DNA of 6,009 bases from an uncultured Collinsella sp. (lineage in GTDB: Bacteria > Actinomycetota > Coriobacteriia > Coriobacteriales > Coriobacteriaceae), in NCBI GenBank assembly GCA_900552995.1, contig USBX01000063.1, forward strand, positions 1-6,009. Direction: 5' to 3'. Numbering within the stretch: the stretch's first letter is position 1; the number at the start of each line of letters is the position of its first letter. This document shows positions 1-5,777 of the stretch, piece by piece. The notes beneath the pieces are model-generated. The model had not been told where the DNA came from. It ran no database searches and worked only from the letters and a program-made list of their open reading frames with translations. Both the position numbers and the translations under genes were made by a program.

Positions 1-37
1 TTTTGCTATTGAGACTGTTGGATGCGGTGCGGCGGCG

Positions 38-952
38 TTACCAGCTGGCCTCGATTTCGCGGATGCGCGAATAGAGCCATTCGTTTTGCGGCACCTGGAT
101 ACCGTGCTTGGCCGCGAGGCGGCAGATGGTACCCGCAAATTCCTCGACCTCGGTTCTGCGTTGAGCGATGCGGTCTTGCGCCATCGAGGGCATGCCGGCG
201 GGATCGAGCCCTTTTATGAGACGCACCATCTGCGTCAGGTCTTCCTCGGTGAGCTCGATGCCCTCGGCATTGGCGACTGCAAGCGTCTCGCGCATGGCGG
301 AGACAAAACTGCGGAGCTGCTCGGAGCCCTGCTCCGTAGCGCTTCCGTAGGTGCCGCCGTAGGCCATACAGGTCTGGTTGATGCCGTCGTTGAGCATGAG
401 TTTGGCCCACATGCGGTGGGCGATGTCGTCCTCGACGGTATGGGCGATGCCGCAGCGCGTGTAGAGCCCGTCGATAGCGGTGACGGTCGCGGGGTCGGTG
501 CCGGCGGCCGCACCAAAGCGGATCTCGCCCGCATTGGTAAAGGTGAGCGCGCCGTTGAGAAACACGGCGTCCATGCCCTGGCAGATACCAAGAACGGTAT
601 GCTCCCAGCCAAAGCGTTCGGCAATCTTTTGCTCGCTCGTAATGCCGTTGCACAGCGAGGCGATGAGCGTGTTGGGTCCCACGACGCGCTCCATAGTCTT
701 GAGTGCTTGGTCGAGACCGGTGGTCTTGACTGTCAGGATGACCAGATCGGCGGGCGTCGCCTCGCTGGCACGGACGGACGTGAGATCGCAGGGCTTGCCG
801 TTGACGGTGAGCGCGTCGTTCGCGTGACGCTCAAAACGGGTGTCATCCATAACGTATTCGACGGCGTCATTGCCGAGGGCCTTGGCAATCATGCTGCCGT
901 AGAGCAGGCCGACGCCGCCCTTGCCGATAAAGGTGACCTTGTTGATCTGCAT
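38..952 (-). CDS. panE: Ketopantoate reductase family protein (2-dehydropantoate 2-reductase)
   Basis: Predicted cytosolic NADPH-dependent reductase of 304 residues. In true PanE the reaction is 2-dehydropantoate to pantoate, a step in pantothenate and coenzyme A synthesis. Seen in the sequence: an N-terminal Rossmann nucleotide-binding motif GKGGVG (residues 10-15), Lys76 in TVKTTG, Asn102 in LCNGI, then WAKLMLNDGIN (182-192) with the family's catalytic Lys184 plus Asn188 and Asn192. Near the C-terminus are Ser256 in PSMAQD and Glu268 in RRTEVEEF. These match the Lys, Asn, Ser and Glu known from E. coli PanE, and the length is normal. I chose the ATG at 952 because GGGGAG (962-967) lies 9 nt upstream. 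The ATG at 961 abuts that site, and the longer start at 1021 runs through a hairpin region. Downstream only 37 bases are visible. Many PanE-like paralogues act on other 2-oxoacids, so the family is secure but the exact substrate is not. Confidence 0.87.
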   Translation of the reverse strand: MQINKVTFIGKGGVGLLYGSMIAKALGNDAVEYVMDDTRFERHANDALTVNGKPCDLTSVRASEATPADLVILTVKTTGLDQALKTMERVVGPNTLIASLCNGITSEQKIAERFGWEHTVLGICQGMDAVFLNGALTFTNAGEIRFGAAAGTDPATVTAIDGLYTRCGIAHTVEDDIAHRMWAKLMLNDGINQTCMAYGGTYGSATEQGSEQLRSFVSAMRETLAVANAEGIELTEEDLTQMVRLIKGLDPAGMPSMAQDRIAQRRTEVEEFAGTICRLAAKHGIQVPQNEWLYSRIREIEASW

Positions 953-963
953 GTGAATCATCT

Positions 964-991
964 CCCCATAAAAAGGCGCCCGCGTATGGGG
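964..991 (-). promoter_or_regulatory. Inverted repeat masking the panE ribosome binding site
   Basis: Read on the minus strand, CCCCATA (985-991) is perfectly complementary to TATGGGG (964-970), with a 14-nt loop. The right arm contains the GGGG of the panE ribosome binding site, so this 7-bp hairpin would hide it. It shares bases 989-991 with the terminator-like hairpin at 975-995, so both cannot form fully at once. Regulation is an inference from complementarity only. Confidence 0.4.
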
Positions 992-995
992 CGTC
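970..995 (-). terminator. Terminator-like hairpin ahead of panE
   Basis: On the minus strand, CGCCC (989-993) pairs with GGGCG (977-981). A further G-C pair forms beyond one A-C mismatch, and a TTTTT run (970-974) follows. It could end transcription of the 64-codon ORF upstream, or act as an attenuator for panE, which starts 18 bases beyond the T run. The stem is short, so efficiency is uncertain. Confidence 0.4.
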
Positions 996-1069
996 TGATG
1001 GACTGTATGCCGCCGGGCCATGTCGCGTGCACCGGATGGCCGTATTTAGAAGAACAAACGCATGGGAAC

Positions 1070-1264
1070 TTATGACGCGGGGCAGACCGCAAAGACACGT
1101 GCGGGATATCCGACGCCATCACGCACCTTGGGGAAGGTGCAGAAGATGACGGCGCCCGTGGCGGGAAGCTCGTCCAGATGGTCCATGACCTCGATCTGGT
1201 AACGGTCGACCGAGAGGATGTATTGCTCGCCGGGATAGGGGTAGGCGTCCTCGCGTGTGACCAC
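1070..1264 (-). CDS. Small protein resembling the C-terminal end of cyclase-family hydrolases
   Basis: A 64-residue ORF with a GTG start and a TAA stop. The case for translation is its ribosome binding site: AAAGGAGG (1270-1277) lies 5 nt before the GTG, about as good as such sites get. The second half (roughly residues 25-61, with DHLDELPATGAV, FPKVRDG and YPARVFAV) reminds me of the last strands of cyclase/kynurenine-formamidase-like metal hydrolases. In those proteins an LP-x-TG-A turn is followed by a P-K/R-hydrophobic-G-G-x-P-x-R-hydrophobic-A pattern. The family is usually about 200 residues long and carries an HxGTHxDxPxH metal site, which is absent here. I see no matching N-terminal part upstream in any frame. 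It may therefore be a decayed or rearranged remnant, or a genuine small protein. It lies 117 bases upstream of panE on the same strand, with a terminator-like hairpin between. The family resemblance is from memory and is not secure. Confidence 0.5.
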   Translation of the reverse strand: MVTREDAYPYPGEQYILSVDRYQIEVMDHLDELPATGAVIFCTFPKVRDGVGYPARVFAVCPAS

Positions 1265-1269
1265 GCTCG

Positions 1270-1277
1270 CCTCCTTT
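1270..1277 (-). promoter_or_regulatory. Ribosome binding site deciding a GTG start
   Basis: AAAGGAGG on the minus strand, 5 nt upstream of the GTG at 1264. It is the main reason to accept the 64-codon ORF as translated. The ATG at 1280 lies in another frame. Confidence 0.65.
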
Positions 1278-1417
1278 CATCGGGCTTTTTGCTGATGTTA
1301 AAGCGGTGTCGTGACGGCTCGATTTCTGCTGCGTTACGATACGTTCTCGATTGCGATTCCACGATGTTTCGGCTGCGTGACCATTGTGTTTCGCCTTGCC
1401 GGGGCGCTGATGGCGAA

Positions 1418-1423
1418 GGGAGG
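1418..1423 (+). promoter_or_regulatory. Ribosome binding site for the aldo/keto reductase GTG start
   Basis: GGGAGG, followed by GGCC and then the GTG at 1428. The spacing is short (4 nt). It lies downstream of the in-frame ATG at 1410, so it favours the GTG start. Confidence 0.5.
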
Positions 1424-1427
1424 GGCC

Positions 1428-2618
1428 GTGCAATATCGCGTTGACCCCAAAAGCGGCAACCGTATCTCGGCGTTGGGTCTGGGCTGCATGAGGTTTCCCG
1501 GTGCGCCGGGACGTCCGGATGCGAAGACAGCCGATGCCATCATTTCCCGTGCGGTGGAGCAGGGGATTAATTATCTGGACACCGCGTATCTCTATCCCGG
1601 TAACGAGGCGTGCGTGGGCGCCTCGCTTGAGTGCTTGGGGCTGCGTGACCGGGTGTTGCTGGCGACCAAGTTGCCGCACGCTTCGTGCAAGTGCGCGGAG
1701 GATTTCGACCGGTTCTTCGATGAGCAACTGCGGCGCCTGCGGACCGACCATATCGACTATTACCTTATGCACAACATCACTTCGCCCGCCCAGTGGGAGC
1801 GCGTGGTGGCGTTGGGCATCGAAGACTGGATTGCGCACCAAAAGGCTGCGGGGCGTATTCGCCAGATAGGTTTTTCGTATCACGGCAGTGCGGCGGACTT
1901 CCTCACGATGCTCGACGCGTATGACTGGGATTTTTGCCAGATTCAGTACAACTACGCTGGAGAGCGCTACCAAGCGGGAACGGCGGGACTTATAGCAGCC
2001 GCCGAGCGCGGGCTCGCGGTGTTTGTGATGGAACCGCTTTTGGGCGGACGCCTGGCGGGCAAGCTGCCTCCGCGGGCCCGCGCCGTGCTCGATGACGTAC
2101 GCGATCCGTACCTGAAGACGCCGGCTGCTTGGGGCCTTTCGTGGGTGTGGAACCATCCTCAAGTCACGATGCTGCTTTCGGGCATGACCGATACCGCGCA
2201 GGTGGACGAGAATTCGTCACTGGCAGACCTCGCGTTGCCGAATTCGATGACGGCCAACCAGCTCGACACGATTGCGCGCGTGTTGATGGAGTTTGAGAAA
2301 TCGAATCGCGTGCCCTGCACGGGATGCGGCTATTGCATGCCATGTCCCAAGGGCATCAATATCCCTGGATGTTTTGCCGCCTACAACGCAAGCTATGCGC
2401 ACAGCTGGTTTACGGGTCTATCGCAGTACTTTACGGCGAGCGCGGTGCGCACAAGCGAGGCCAAGCTGGTGAGCAATTGCGTCAAGTGCGGCAAATGCGC
2501 GCGCCACTGCCCACAGCATATCGATATCCCCGAGCGTCTCGACGACGCGCGCCGACGTTTCCAGCCTGGCCCCGTAACGGCCGCGCTTAAAGTCTTCAAC
2601 AAAACTCGCTCCTCATGA
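1428..2618 (+). CDS. Aldo/keto reductase with C-terminal 4Fe-4S dicluster domain
   Basis: Predicted cytosolic oxidoreductase of 396 residues. The first ~270 residues form an aldo/keto reductase barrel. The usual catalytic tetrad is visible: Asp51 and Tyr56 in YLDTAYLYP, Lys81 in LLATKLP, and His115 in YYLMHN. GFSYHG (148-153) and PLLGG (203-207) are further family landmarks. The C-terminal part carries two iron-sulfur motifs: Cys297, 300, 303, 306 (CxxCxxCxxCP) and Cys351, 354, 357, 361 (CxxCxxCxxxCP). These are typical of the clostridial and actinobacterial subfamily in which the barrel is joined to a ferredoxin-like domain. The physiological substrate is unknown. I chose the GTG at 1428 because GGGAGG (1418-1423) sits just upstream and the protein then begins MQYRVD, as I recall for relatives. 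ATG 1410 and ATG 1311 are in-frame alternatives with poorer sites. The last codons and the stop fall inside the repeat element at 2608-2697. Confidence 0.9.
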   Translation: MQYRVDPKSGNRISALGLGCMRFPGAPGRPDAKTADAIISRAVEQGINYLDTAYLYPGNEACVGASLECLGLRDRVLLATKLPHASCKCAEDFDRFFDEQLRRLRTDHIDYYLMHNITSPAQWERVVALGIEDWIAHQKAAGRIRQIGFSYHGSAADFLTMLDAYDWDFCQIQYNYAGERYQAGTAGLIAAAERGLAVFVMEPLLGGRLAGKLPPRARAVLDDVRDPYLKTPAAWGLSWVWNHPQVTMLLSGMTDTAQVDENSSLADLALPNSMTANQLDTIARVLMEFEKSNRVPCTGCGYCMPCPKGINIPGCFAAYNASYAHSWFTGLSQYFTASAVRTSEAKLVSNCVKCGKCARHCPQHIDIPERLDDARRRFQPGPVTAALKVFNKTRSS

Positions 2619-2697
2619 CCCTTTTATATCTTGTGATGGAATAGTTCCTGTTTGCGGCAGAATAGGGCGATAGCAGGAACTATTTCGTCGCAACTGA
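2608..2697 (+). repeat. Copy 1 of a paired intergenic element with covarying stem
   Basis: This 90-nt stretch aligns without gaps to 3775-3864, with 66 of 90 positions identical by hand count. It contains a perfect 11-bp inverted repeat, AATAGTTCCTG (2640-2650) and CAGGAACTATT (2674-2684), extended by a G-T wobble and a G-C pair. The arms enclose a 23-nt loop beginning TTTGCG. Conserved flanks are GCTCCT and CCCTTTTATA before the stem and CGCAACTGA after it. The element overlaps the last codons of the aldo/keto reductase gene. It ends just before the ribosome binding site of the Gfo/Idh gene. It could be a structured mRNA leader, an attenuator with a very large loop, or a dispersed palindromic repeat. 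Confidence 0.85.
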
Positions 2698-2709
2698 AGG
2701 GGGGCTGTC

Positions 2710-3729
2710 GTGGGCCATCGGGATTCATGTGATGATTTGCGTGAGGTTCGTTGGGGCGTTTTGGGCGCTGGGCACATTTCGCATCGATTTGCATCGTCGC
2801 TCAAGAAGGTCGACGAGGCACGGCTGGTGGCTGCGGCCGGCCGCACTCCTGCACATGTCGAGGAATTTTGTCGAGCGTTTTCGATTGATGCCGCGCACAG
2901 TTATGCCACGGCTGACGATAGCGGCGATGCGGCTTATGATGCGTTGATTGCCGATCCCGATGTCGATGCAATCTACTTGGCTATTCCGCATGGCATGCAT
3001 GCGCATTGGGCTTGTCGGGCACTGCGCGCGGGAAAGGCCGTGCTGTGCGAAAAGCCGGCCGTTTTGAATGAAGAAGAGGCCCATGCGATCGCCTCTGTTT
3101 CCCGTGAGTGCGGTGTGCCGTTTATGGAGGCGATGAAAAATCGGTTTTGTCCGATGCATACTCGCGTGAAGGGTTTGCTTGCGTCGGGCGAGCTCGGCTG
3201 TATCGTCTCGATCGAAAGCGTGCAAAAACTCGATTATGGTGAGTCCCCTTCGAGTTATCTGCTCGATCCGTTGCAGGGTGGCTGTCTATATGACATGGGC
3301 TGCTATGCGGTCGGGTGGTTTGAGGATCTGCTTGCGGGTGCGTGCGATGTTTCGTCTCGTGAAGTTCGCTGGCGTGACGTATTAGGCGGCCGCGTGGATT
3401 GGGCCGATGAGATCCATATGAGTGTCGGCGGTATACCCATTCATATGGTGTGCGACGGCGAAGCAACATATGAAAGCCGCTTAACGATTGCCTGTGAGCG
3501 GGGCTCGTTGGAAATCGAGCGGCTCCATCGCCCCGAACTCGCTCATGTGAAGTATTCCGACGGTCGAGTACTCGAAATCGATACACCATTTGAGGTCGAT
3601 GATTTTTACGGCGAGGCGTCGCATGCGACGCAGCTCATTCAGACGGGGAAACTCGAAAGCCCCATCATGTCCCTAGCCGTCACACAGCGCTGTGCGCACA
3701 TCATCGATGCGATTCGCTTGAAACTTTAG
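2710..3729 (+). CDS. Gfo/Idh/MocA family NAD(P)-dependent oxidoreductase
   Basis: Predicted cytosolic dehydrogenase of 339 residues, a usual length for the family. The N-terminal Rossmann domain carries GVLGAGHIS (residues 16-24) for NAD(P) binding. IPHGMHAHWA (92-101) is followed by the family signature EKP (114-116). The C-terminal alpha/beta substrate domain holds MEAMKNRFCP (139-148) and GGCLYDMGCY (190-199), the latter with the conserved D-x-G-x-Y. The MEAM-x-x-RF-x-P pattern is like the dihydrodiol dehydrogenase/sugar dehydrogenase branch. The substrate, probably a sugar, inositol or related diol, cannot be told from sequence. The start is GTG at 2710, with a GGGGGG ribosome binding site (2699-2704) 5 nt upstream. 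The 17-codon lead before the Rossmann motif is slightly long. Codon use is looser than in the lipoprotein gene downstream, with many GAT, CAT and TTT codons. The repeat element lies directly upstream. Confidence 0.88.
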   Translation: MGHRDSCDDLREVRWGVLGAGHISHRFASSLKKVDEARLVAAAGRTPAHVEEFCRAFSIDAAHSYATADDSGDAAYDALIADPDVDAIYLAIPHGMHAHWACRALRAGKAVLCEKPAVLNEEEAHAIASVSRECGVPFMEAMKNRFCPMHTRVKGLLASGELGCIVSIESVQKLDYGESPSSYLLDPLQGGCLYDMGCYAVGWFEDLLAGACDVSSREVRWRDVLGGRVDWADEIHMSVGGIPIHMVCDGEATYESRLTIACERGSLEIERLHRPELAHVKYSDGRVLEIDTPFEVDDFYGEASHATQLIQTGKLESPIMSLAVTQRCAHIIDAIRLKL

Positions 3730-3735
3730 GGCGTG

Positions 3736-3792
3736 GGGGCATGGCGCCAGCGCTTGGAATGCCTGGAGGCCTTTGCTCCTGATGCCCCTTTT
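3736..3792 (+). terminator. Possible terminator after the Gfo/Idh gene
   Basis: GGGGCAT (3736-3742) is complementary to ATGCCCC (3782-3788), which is followed at once by TTTT (3789-3792). Smaller pairings lie inside: CCAG/CTGG (3747-3750 with 3763-3766), or alternatively GGAG/CTCC (3765-3768 with 3776-3779). The 39-nt interior makes a simple terminator doubtful. The right arm lies inside the repeat element, and copy 1 has no equivalent left arm. Confidence 0.25.
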
Positions 3793-3864
3793 ATAACTTG
3801 CGGTGGAATACGGTCTGTTTGCGCCAAAATAAGGCACCAATAGACCGTATTTTTCCGCAACTGA
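3775..3864 (+). repeat. Copy 2 of the paired intergenic element with covarying stem
   Basis: Second copy of the element at 2608-2697, aligned without gaps. The stem is AATACGGTCTG (3807-3817) with TAGACCGTATT (3841-3851): ten Watson-Crick pairs plus one G-T pair, around a 23-nt loop that again starts TTTGCG. Against copy 1, four consecutive stem positions differ, and each is matched by the complementary change on the other arm. The right arm runs into TTTTT (3850-3854), so a terminator or attenuator role is possible here. The element ends three bases before the nfo ribosome binding site. Confidence 0.85.
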
Positions 3865-3866
3865 TG

Positions 3867-3873
3867 AGGAGGG
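3867..3873 (+). promoter_or_regulatory. Ribosome binding site deciding the nfo start
   Basis: AGGAGGG, 8 nt upstream of the ATG at 3882. It rules out the in-frame ATG 3798, which lies inside the repeat element, and ATG 3864, which has no site of its own. Confidence 0.8.
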
Positions 3874-3881
3874 AGCTGGAG

Positions 3882-4748
3882 ATGCTGACGATCGGGTGTC
3901 ATCTTTCGACGACGAAGGGCTATCGGGCGATGGGGGAGACGGCGTTGTCCATTGGCGCCAATACCTTTGCGTTCTTTACGCGCAACCCGCGCGGTGGCAA
4001 GGCAAAAGAACTTGACATGGATGACGTGGCGGCTCTGCGCGAGCTTATGGCACAAAACGACTTTGGACCGCTGGTGGCGCATGCCCCGTATACCTACAAC
4101 CCCTGTTCTGCCAAAGAGCGGGCGCGCGAGTTCGCCTTGGAGGCTATGGCAGAGGACCTGCGGCGCATGGAGGCGCTGCCCGGCAACTACTACAACTTCC
4201 ATCCCGGTGCGCATGTGGGGCAGGGCTCCGACGCCGGCATTCAGATGATTGTCGATGCCCTGTGTCAGGTGATGTTTGAGGGCCAGCAGACGACGGTGCT
4301 GCTCGAGACCATGTCGGGCAAGGGCACCGAGGTGGGCCGCAGCTTTGAGGAACTGGCGCTCATCATTGAGGGTGTTGCCGGCAAACGCCCCGAGCTGTCG
4401 GCCAAGCTGGGCGTTTGCCTAGACACCTGCCATGTGAGCGATGCCGGCTACGACATCATCCATGATCTGGACGGCGTACTCGACGAGTTCGACCGCGTGG
4501 TGGGTATCGATCGCTTGCATGCCGTACACATCAACGATTCGAAGAACCCTTGTGGCGCCCATAAAGATCGTCACGAGTGCATCGGCAAGGGATACCTTGG
4601 CAGCGAGGAATTTGGTGGCGGTATGCAGGTTATGCAGAATATTGTATCGAATGGCCACTTGCGTTCGCTGCCGTTTATTTTGGAGACTCCGAACGAACTT
4701 GCAGGTTATGCAGCTGAAATTAGACTATTAAGGTCATTGCAGCAGTAA
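3882..4748 (+). CDS. nfo: Deoxyribonuclease IV (endonuclease IV, AP endonuclease)
   Basis: Base-excision-repair enzyme of 288 residues; the E. coli protein has 285. It cleaves DNA 5' to abasic sites and trims blocked 3' ends using three zinc ions in a TIM barrel. All nine metal ligands of the family can be placed: His67 (VAHAPY), His107 (NFHPGAH), Glu142 (LLETMSGKGT), Asp181 and His184 (LDTCHVSDAGYD), His216 (HINDSK), Asp229 and His231 (KDRHECIGKG), and Glu268 (FILETP). The enzyme should therefore be active. The start at 3882 is fixed by AGGAGGG and by the protein beginning MLTIGCHLS, as usual for the family. The gene lies just downstream of the second repeat element, which would be in its mRNA leader if transcription starts upstream of it. 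No clear terminator is seen after it. The next gene has its own promoter. Confidence 0.96.
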   Translation: MLTIGCHLSTTKGYRAMGETALSIGANTFAFFTRNPRGGKAKELDMDDVAALRELMAQNDFGPLVAHAPYTYNPCSAKERAREFALEAMAEDLRRMEALPGNYYNFHPGAHVGQGSDAGIQMIVDALCQVMFEGQQTTVLLETMSGKGTEVGRSFEELALIIEGVAGKRPELSAKLGVCLDTCHVSDAGYDIIHDLDGVLDEFDRVVGIDRLHAVHINDSKNPCGAHKDRHECIGKGYLGSEEFGGGMQVMQNIVSNGHLRSLPFILETPNELAGYAAEIRLLRSLQQ

Positions 4749-4809
4749 TGACTGTCACAAAGTAGAGTATTCCATTCACGTTATGGGTTTGTTTCAATCA
4801 GTTTTCTCA

Positions 4810-4838
4810 TTGCAGATTCGTAATTCCGGGTGCATAAT
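4810..4838 (+). promoter_or_regulatory. Sigma70-type promoter of the binding-protein gene
   Basis: TTGCAG (4810-4815) and CATAAT (4833-4838) are separated by exactly 17 nt. Each matches the consensus hexamer at most positions. Transcription would start near 4845, giving a leader of about 50 nt before the ATG at 4896. The surrounding sequence (4749-4855) is markedly AT-richer than the genes. No other promoter in the window is as convincing. Confidence 0.6.
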
Positions 4839-4855
4839 AGCCAACAGTTTTTGCA

Positions 4856-4877
4856 GACCTCTGAATCAAACGAGGTC
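4856..4877 (+). promoter_or_regulatory. Hairpin or operator in the binding-protein leader
   Basis: GACCTC (4856-4861) and GAGGTC (4872-4877) form a perfect 6-bp inverted repeat around 10 nt. It lies between the predicted transcription start and the ribosome binding site GGAAGGAG (4881-4888). It could stabilise the mRNA, tune translation, or bind a repressor as DNA. Confidence 0.35.
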
Positions 4878-4895
4878 ACCGGAAGGAGACTGATT

Positions 4896-5756
4896 ATGAA
4901 GCTGAAGAAGCTTGGCGCATTTGCCGCCACGGGTGCTATGGCGCTCGCTCTTGCTCTGACGGGCTGTGGTTCGTCCAACGCCACCTCTGGTTCTGATGCC
5001 GGTTCCAGCAGCTCTGACGACGCTAAGGTCGAGAAGGTCGACGGCTCCAAGGAGTACGCACTCGTCAAGGACGGCACGCTGACCGTCGGCACCTCTGCCG
5101 AGTACGCCCCGTTTGAGTACAAGGACGACAACGGCGATTATCAGGGCTTTGACCTTGAGCTTATCAAGGCTATCGGCGACAAGCTGGGCCTGGATGTCGA
5201 GTACGTCAACAATGACTTTGACACGCTGGTTCCGGGCGTCGCTTCGGGTGCCAAGTATGACGTCTCCATCGCGGCTATCACTGACACGCCCGAGCGTGAG
5301 AAGGAAGTCACTTTCTCTGATTCCTACTACATGGACGATCAGGCTATCGTGACCAAGGTCGATAACACCGACATCACGGCCGACAACTACAGCGAGAAGC
5401 TCAACAACGCCGACGCTACCATCATCGTCCAGTCTGGCTCGACCGCCGAGGCCTTTGCCCAGGAGAACTTCCCCAAGGCCAAGATCGTCCCCTACAAGGA
5501 CGCTACCGAGTGCTTCAGCGCCCTGCAGTCCGATAAGGGTGACGCCGTAGTCACCAACCGCTCCGTTGCCAGCCAGCTGACCGCCGAGCAGTTCAACACC
5601 TGCCAGACCATCAAGCAGATCAGCACCGGCGAGGAGTACGCCATCGCCATCAACCAGGGCAACACCAAGCTCAAGGACGACATCAACCAGGCCATCAAGG
5701 ACCTGACCGATGACGGTACCGTTGACGCCCTCATGGCTAAGTACAGCATCAAGTAA
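4896..5756 (+). CDS. ABC transporter substrate-binding lipoprotein, family 3 (amino-acid type)
   Basis: Extracytoplasmic binding protein of 286 residues. The N-terminus is a lipoprotein signal: KLKK, a hydrophobic stretch, then the lipobox LTGC with Cys24 as the lipidation site. A Ser/Gly/Asp-rich linker (25-43) follows. The mature part is a two-lobed periplasmic-binding fold typical of polar amino-acid uptake systems, with VGTSAEYAPFEY (64-75), GFDLELIKAIGDKLG (84-98), ITDTPER (128-134) with the carboxylate-binding Arg134, FSDSYY (139-144) and GSTAEAF (180-186). In most relatives an Asp follows DAVVT and binds the ligand's amino group. Here it is Asn220, which is unusual. Cys205 and Cys235 could form a disulfide. 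The ATG is set by GGAAGGAG 7 nt upstream. Codons are strongly biased to AAG, GAC, AAC, TAC and CTG, as in highly expressed genes. It has its own promoter and terminator. The ligand cannot be named. Confidence 0.92.
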   Translation: MKLKKLGAFAATGAMALALALTGCGSSNATSGSDAGSSSSDDAKVEKVDGSKEYALVKDGTLTVGTSAEYAPFEYKDDNGDYQGFDLELIKAIGDKLGLDVEYVNNDFDTLVPGVASGAKYDVSIAAITDTPEREKEVTFSDSYYMDDQAIVTKVDNTDITADNYSEKLNNADATIIVQSGSTAEAFAQENFPKAKIVPYKDATECFSALQSDKGDAVVTNRSVASQLTAEQFNTCQTIKQISTGEEYAIAINQGNTKLKDDINQAIKDLTDDGTVDALMAKYSIK

Positions 5757-5777
5757 ATAGATGCTTGATTGCGTGTG

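Noticed and set aside
953..1021. Longer panE start at 1021, or the ATG at 961
   Set aside because: The 1021 start adds 23 unrelated residues through the hairpin region. The 961 start has no spacing to the ribosome binding site. The 952 start puts the Rossmann motif at the usual place.
86..1075. Plus-strand ORF (329 codons) opposite panE
   Set aside because: Antisense shadow. The minus strand carries all conserved PanE residues, and this ORF has no ribosome binding site or domain.
1119..2162. Long minus-strand ORF (347 codons) opposite the aldo/keto reductase
   Set aside because: It is the antisense shadow of a well-supported gene in a GC-rich genome. It is rich in Arg, His and Pro, has no recognisable domain, and overlaps the small ORF in another frame.
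2619..2697. Repeat element as an ordinary sigma70 promoter
   Set aside because: TATAWC and TTGYGR are conserved in both copies, but no hexamer pair with 16-18 nt spacing fits in either copy. The covarying stem is not explained by a promoter.
3798..3881. Upstream in-frame start for nfo
   Set aside because: It would translate the conserved repeat element. The 3882 start has AGGAGGG at a good distance and gives the family's usual N-terminus.
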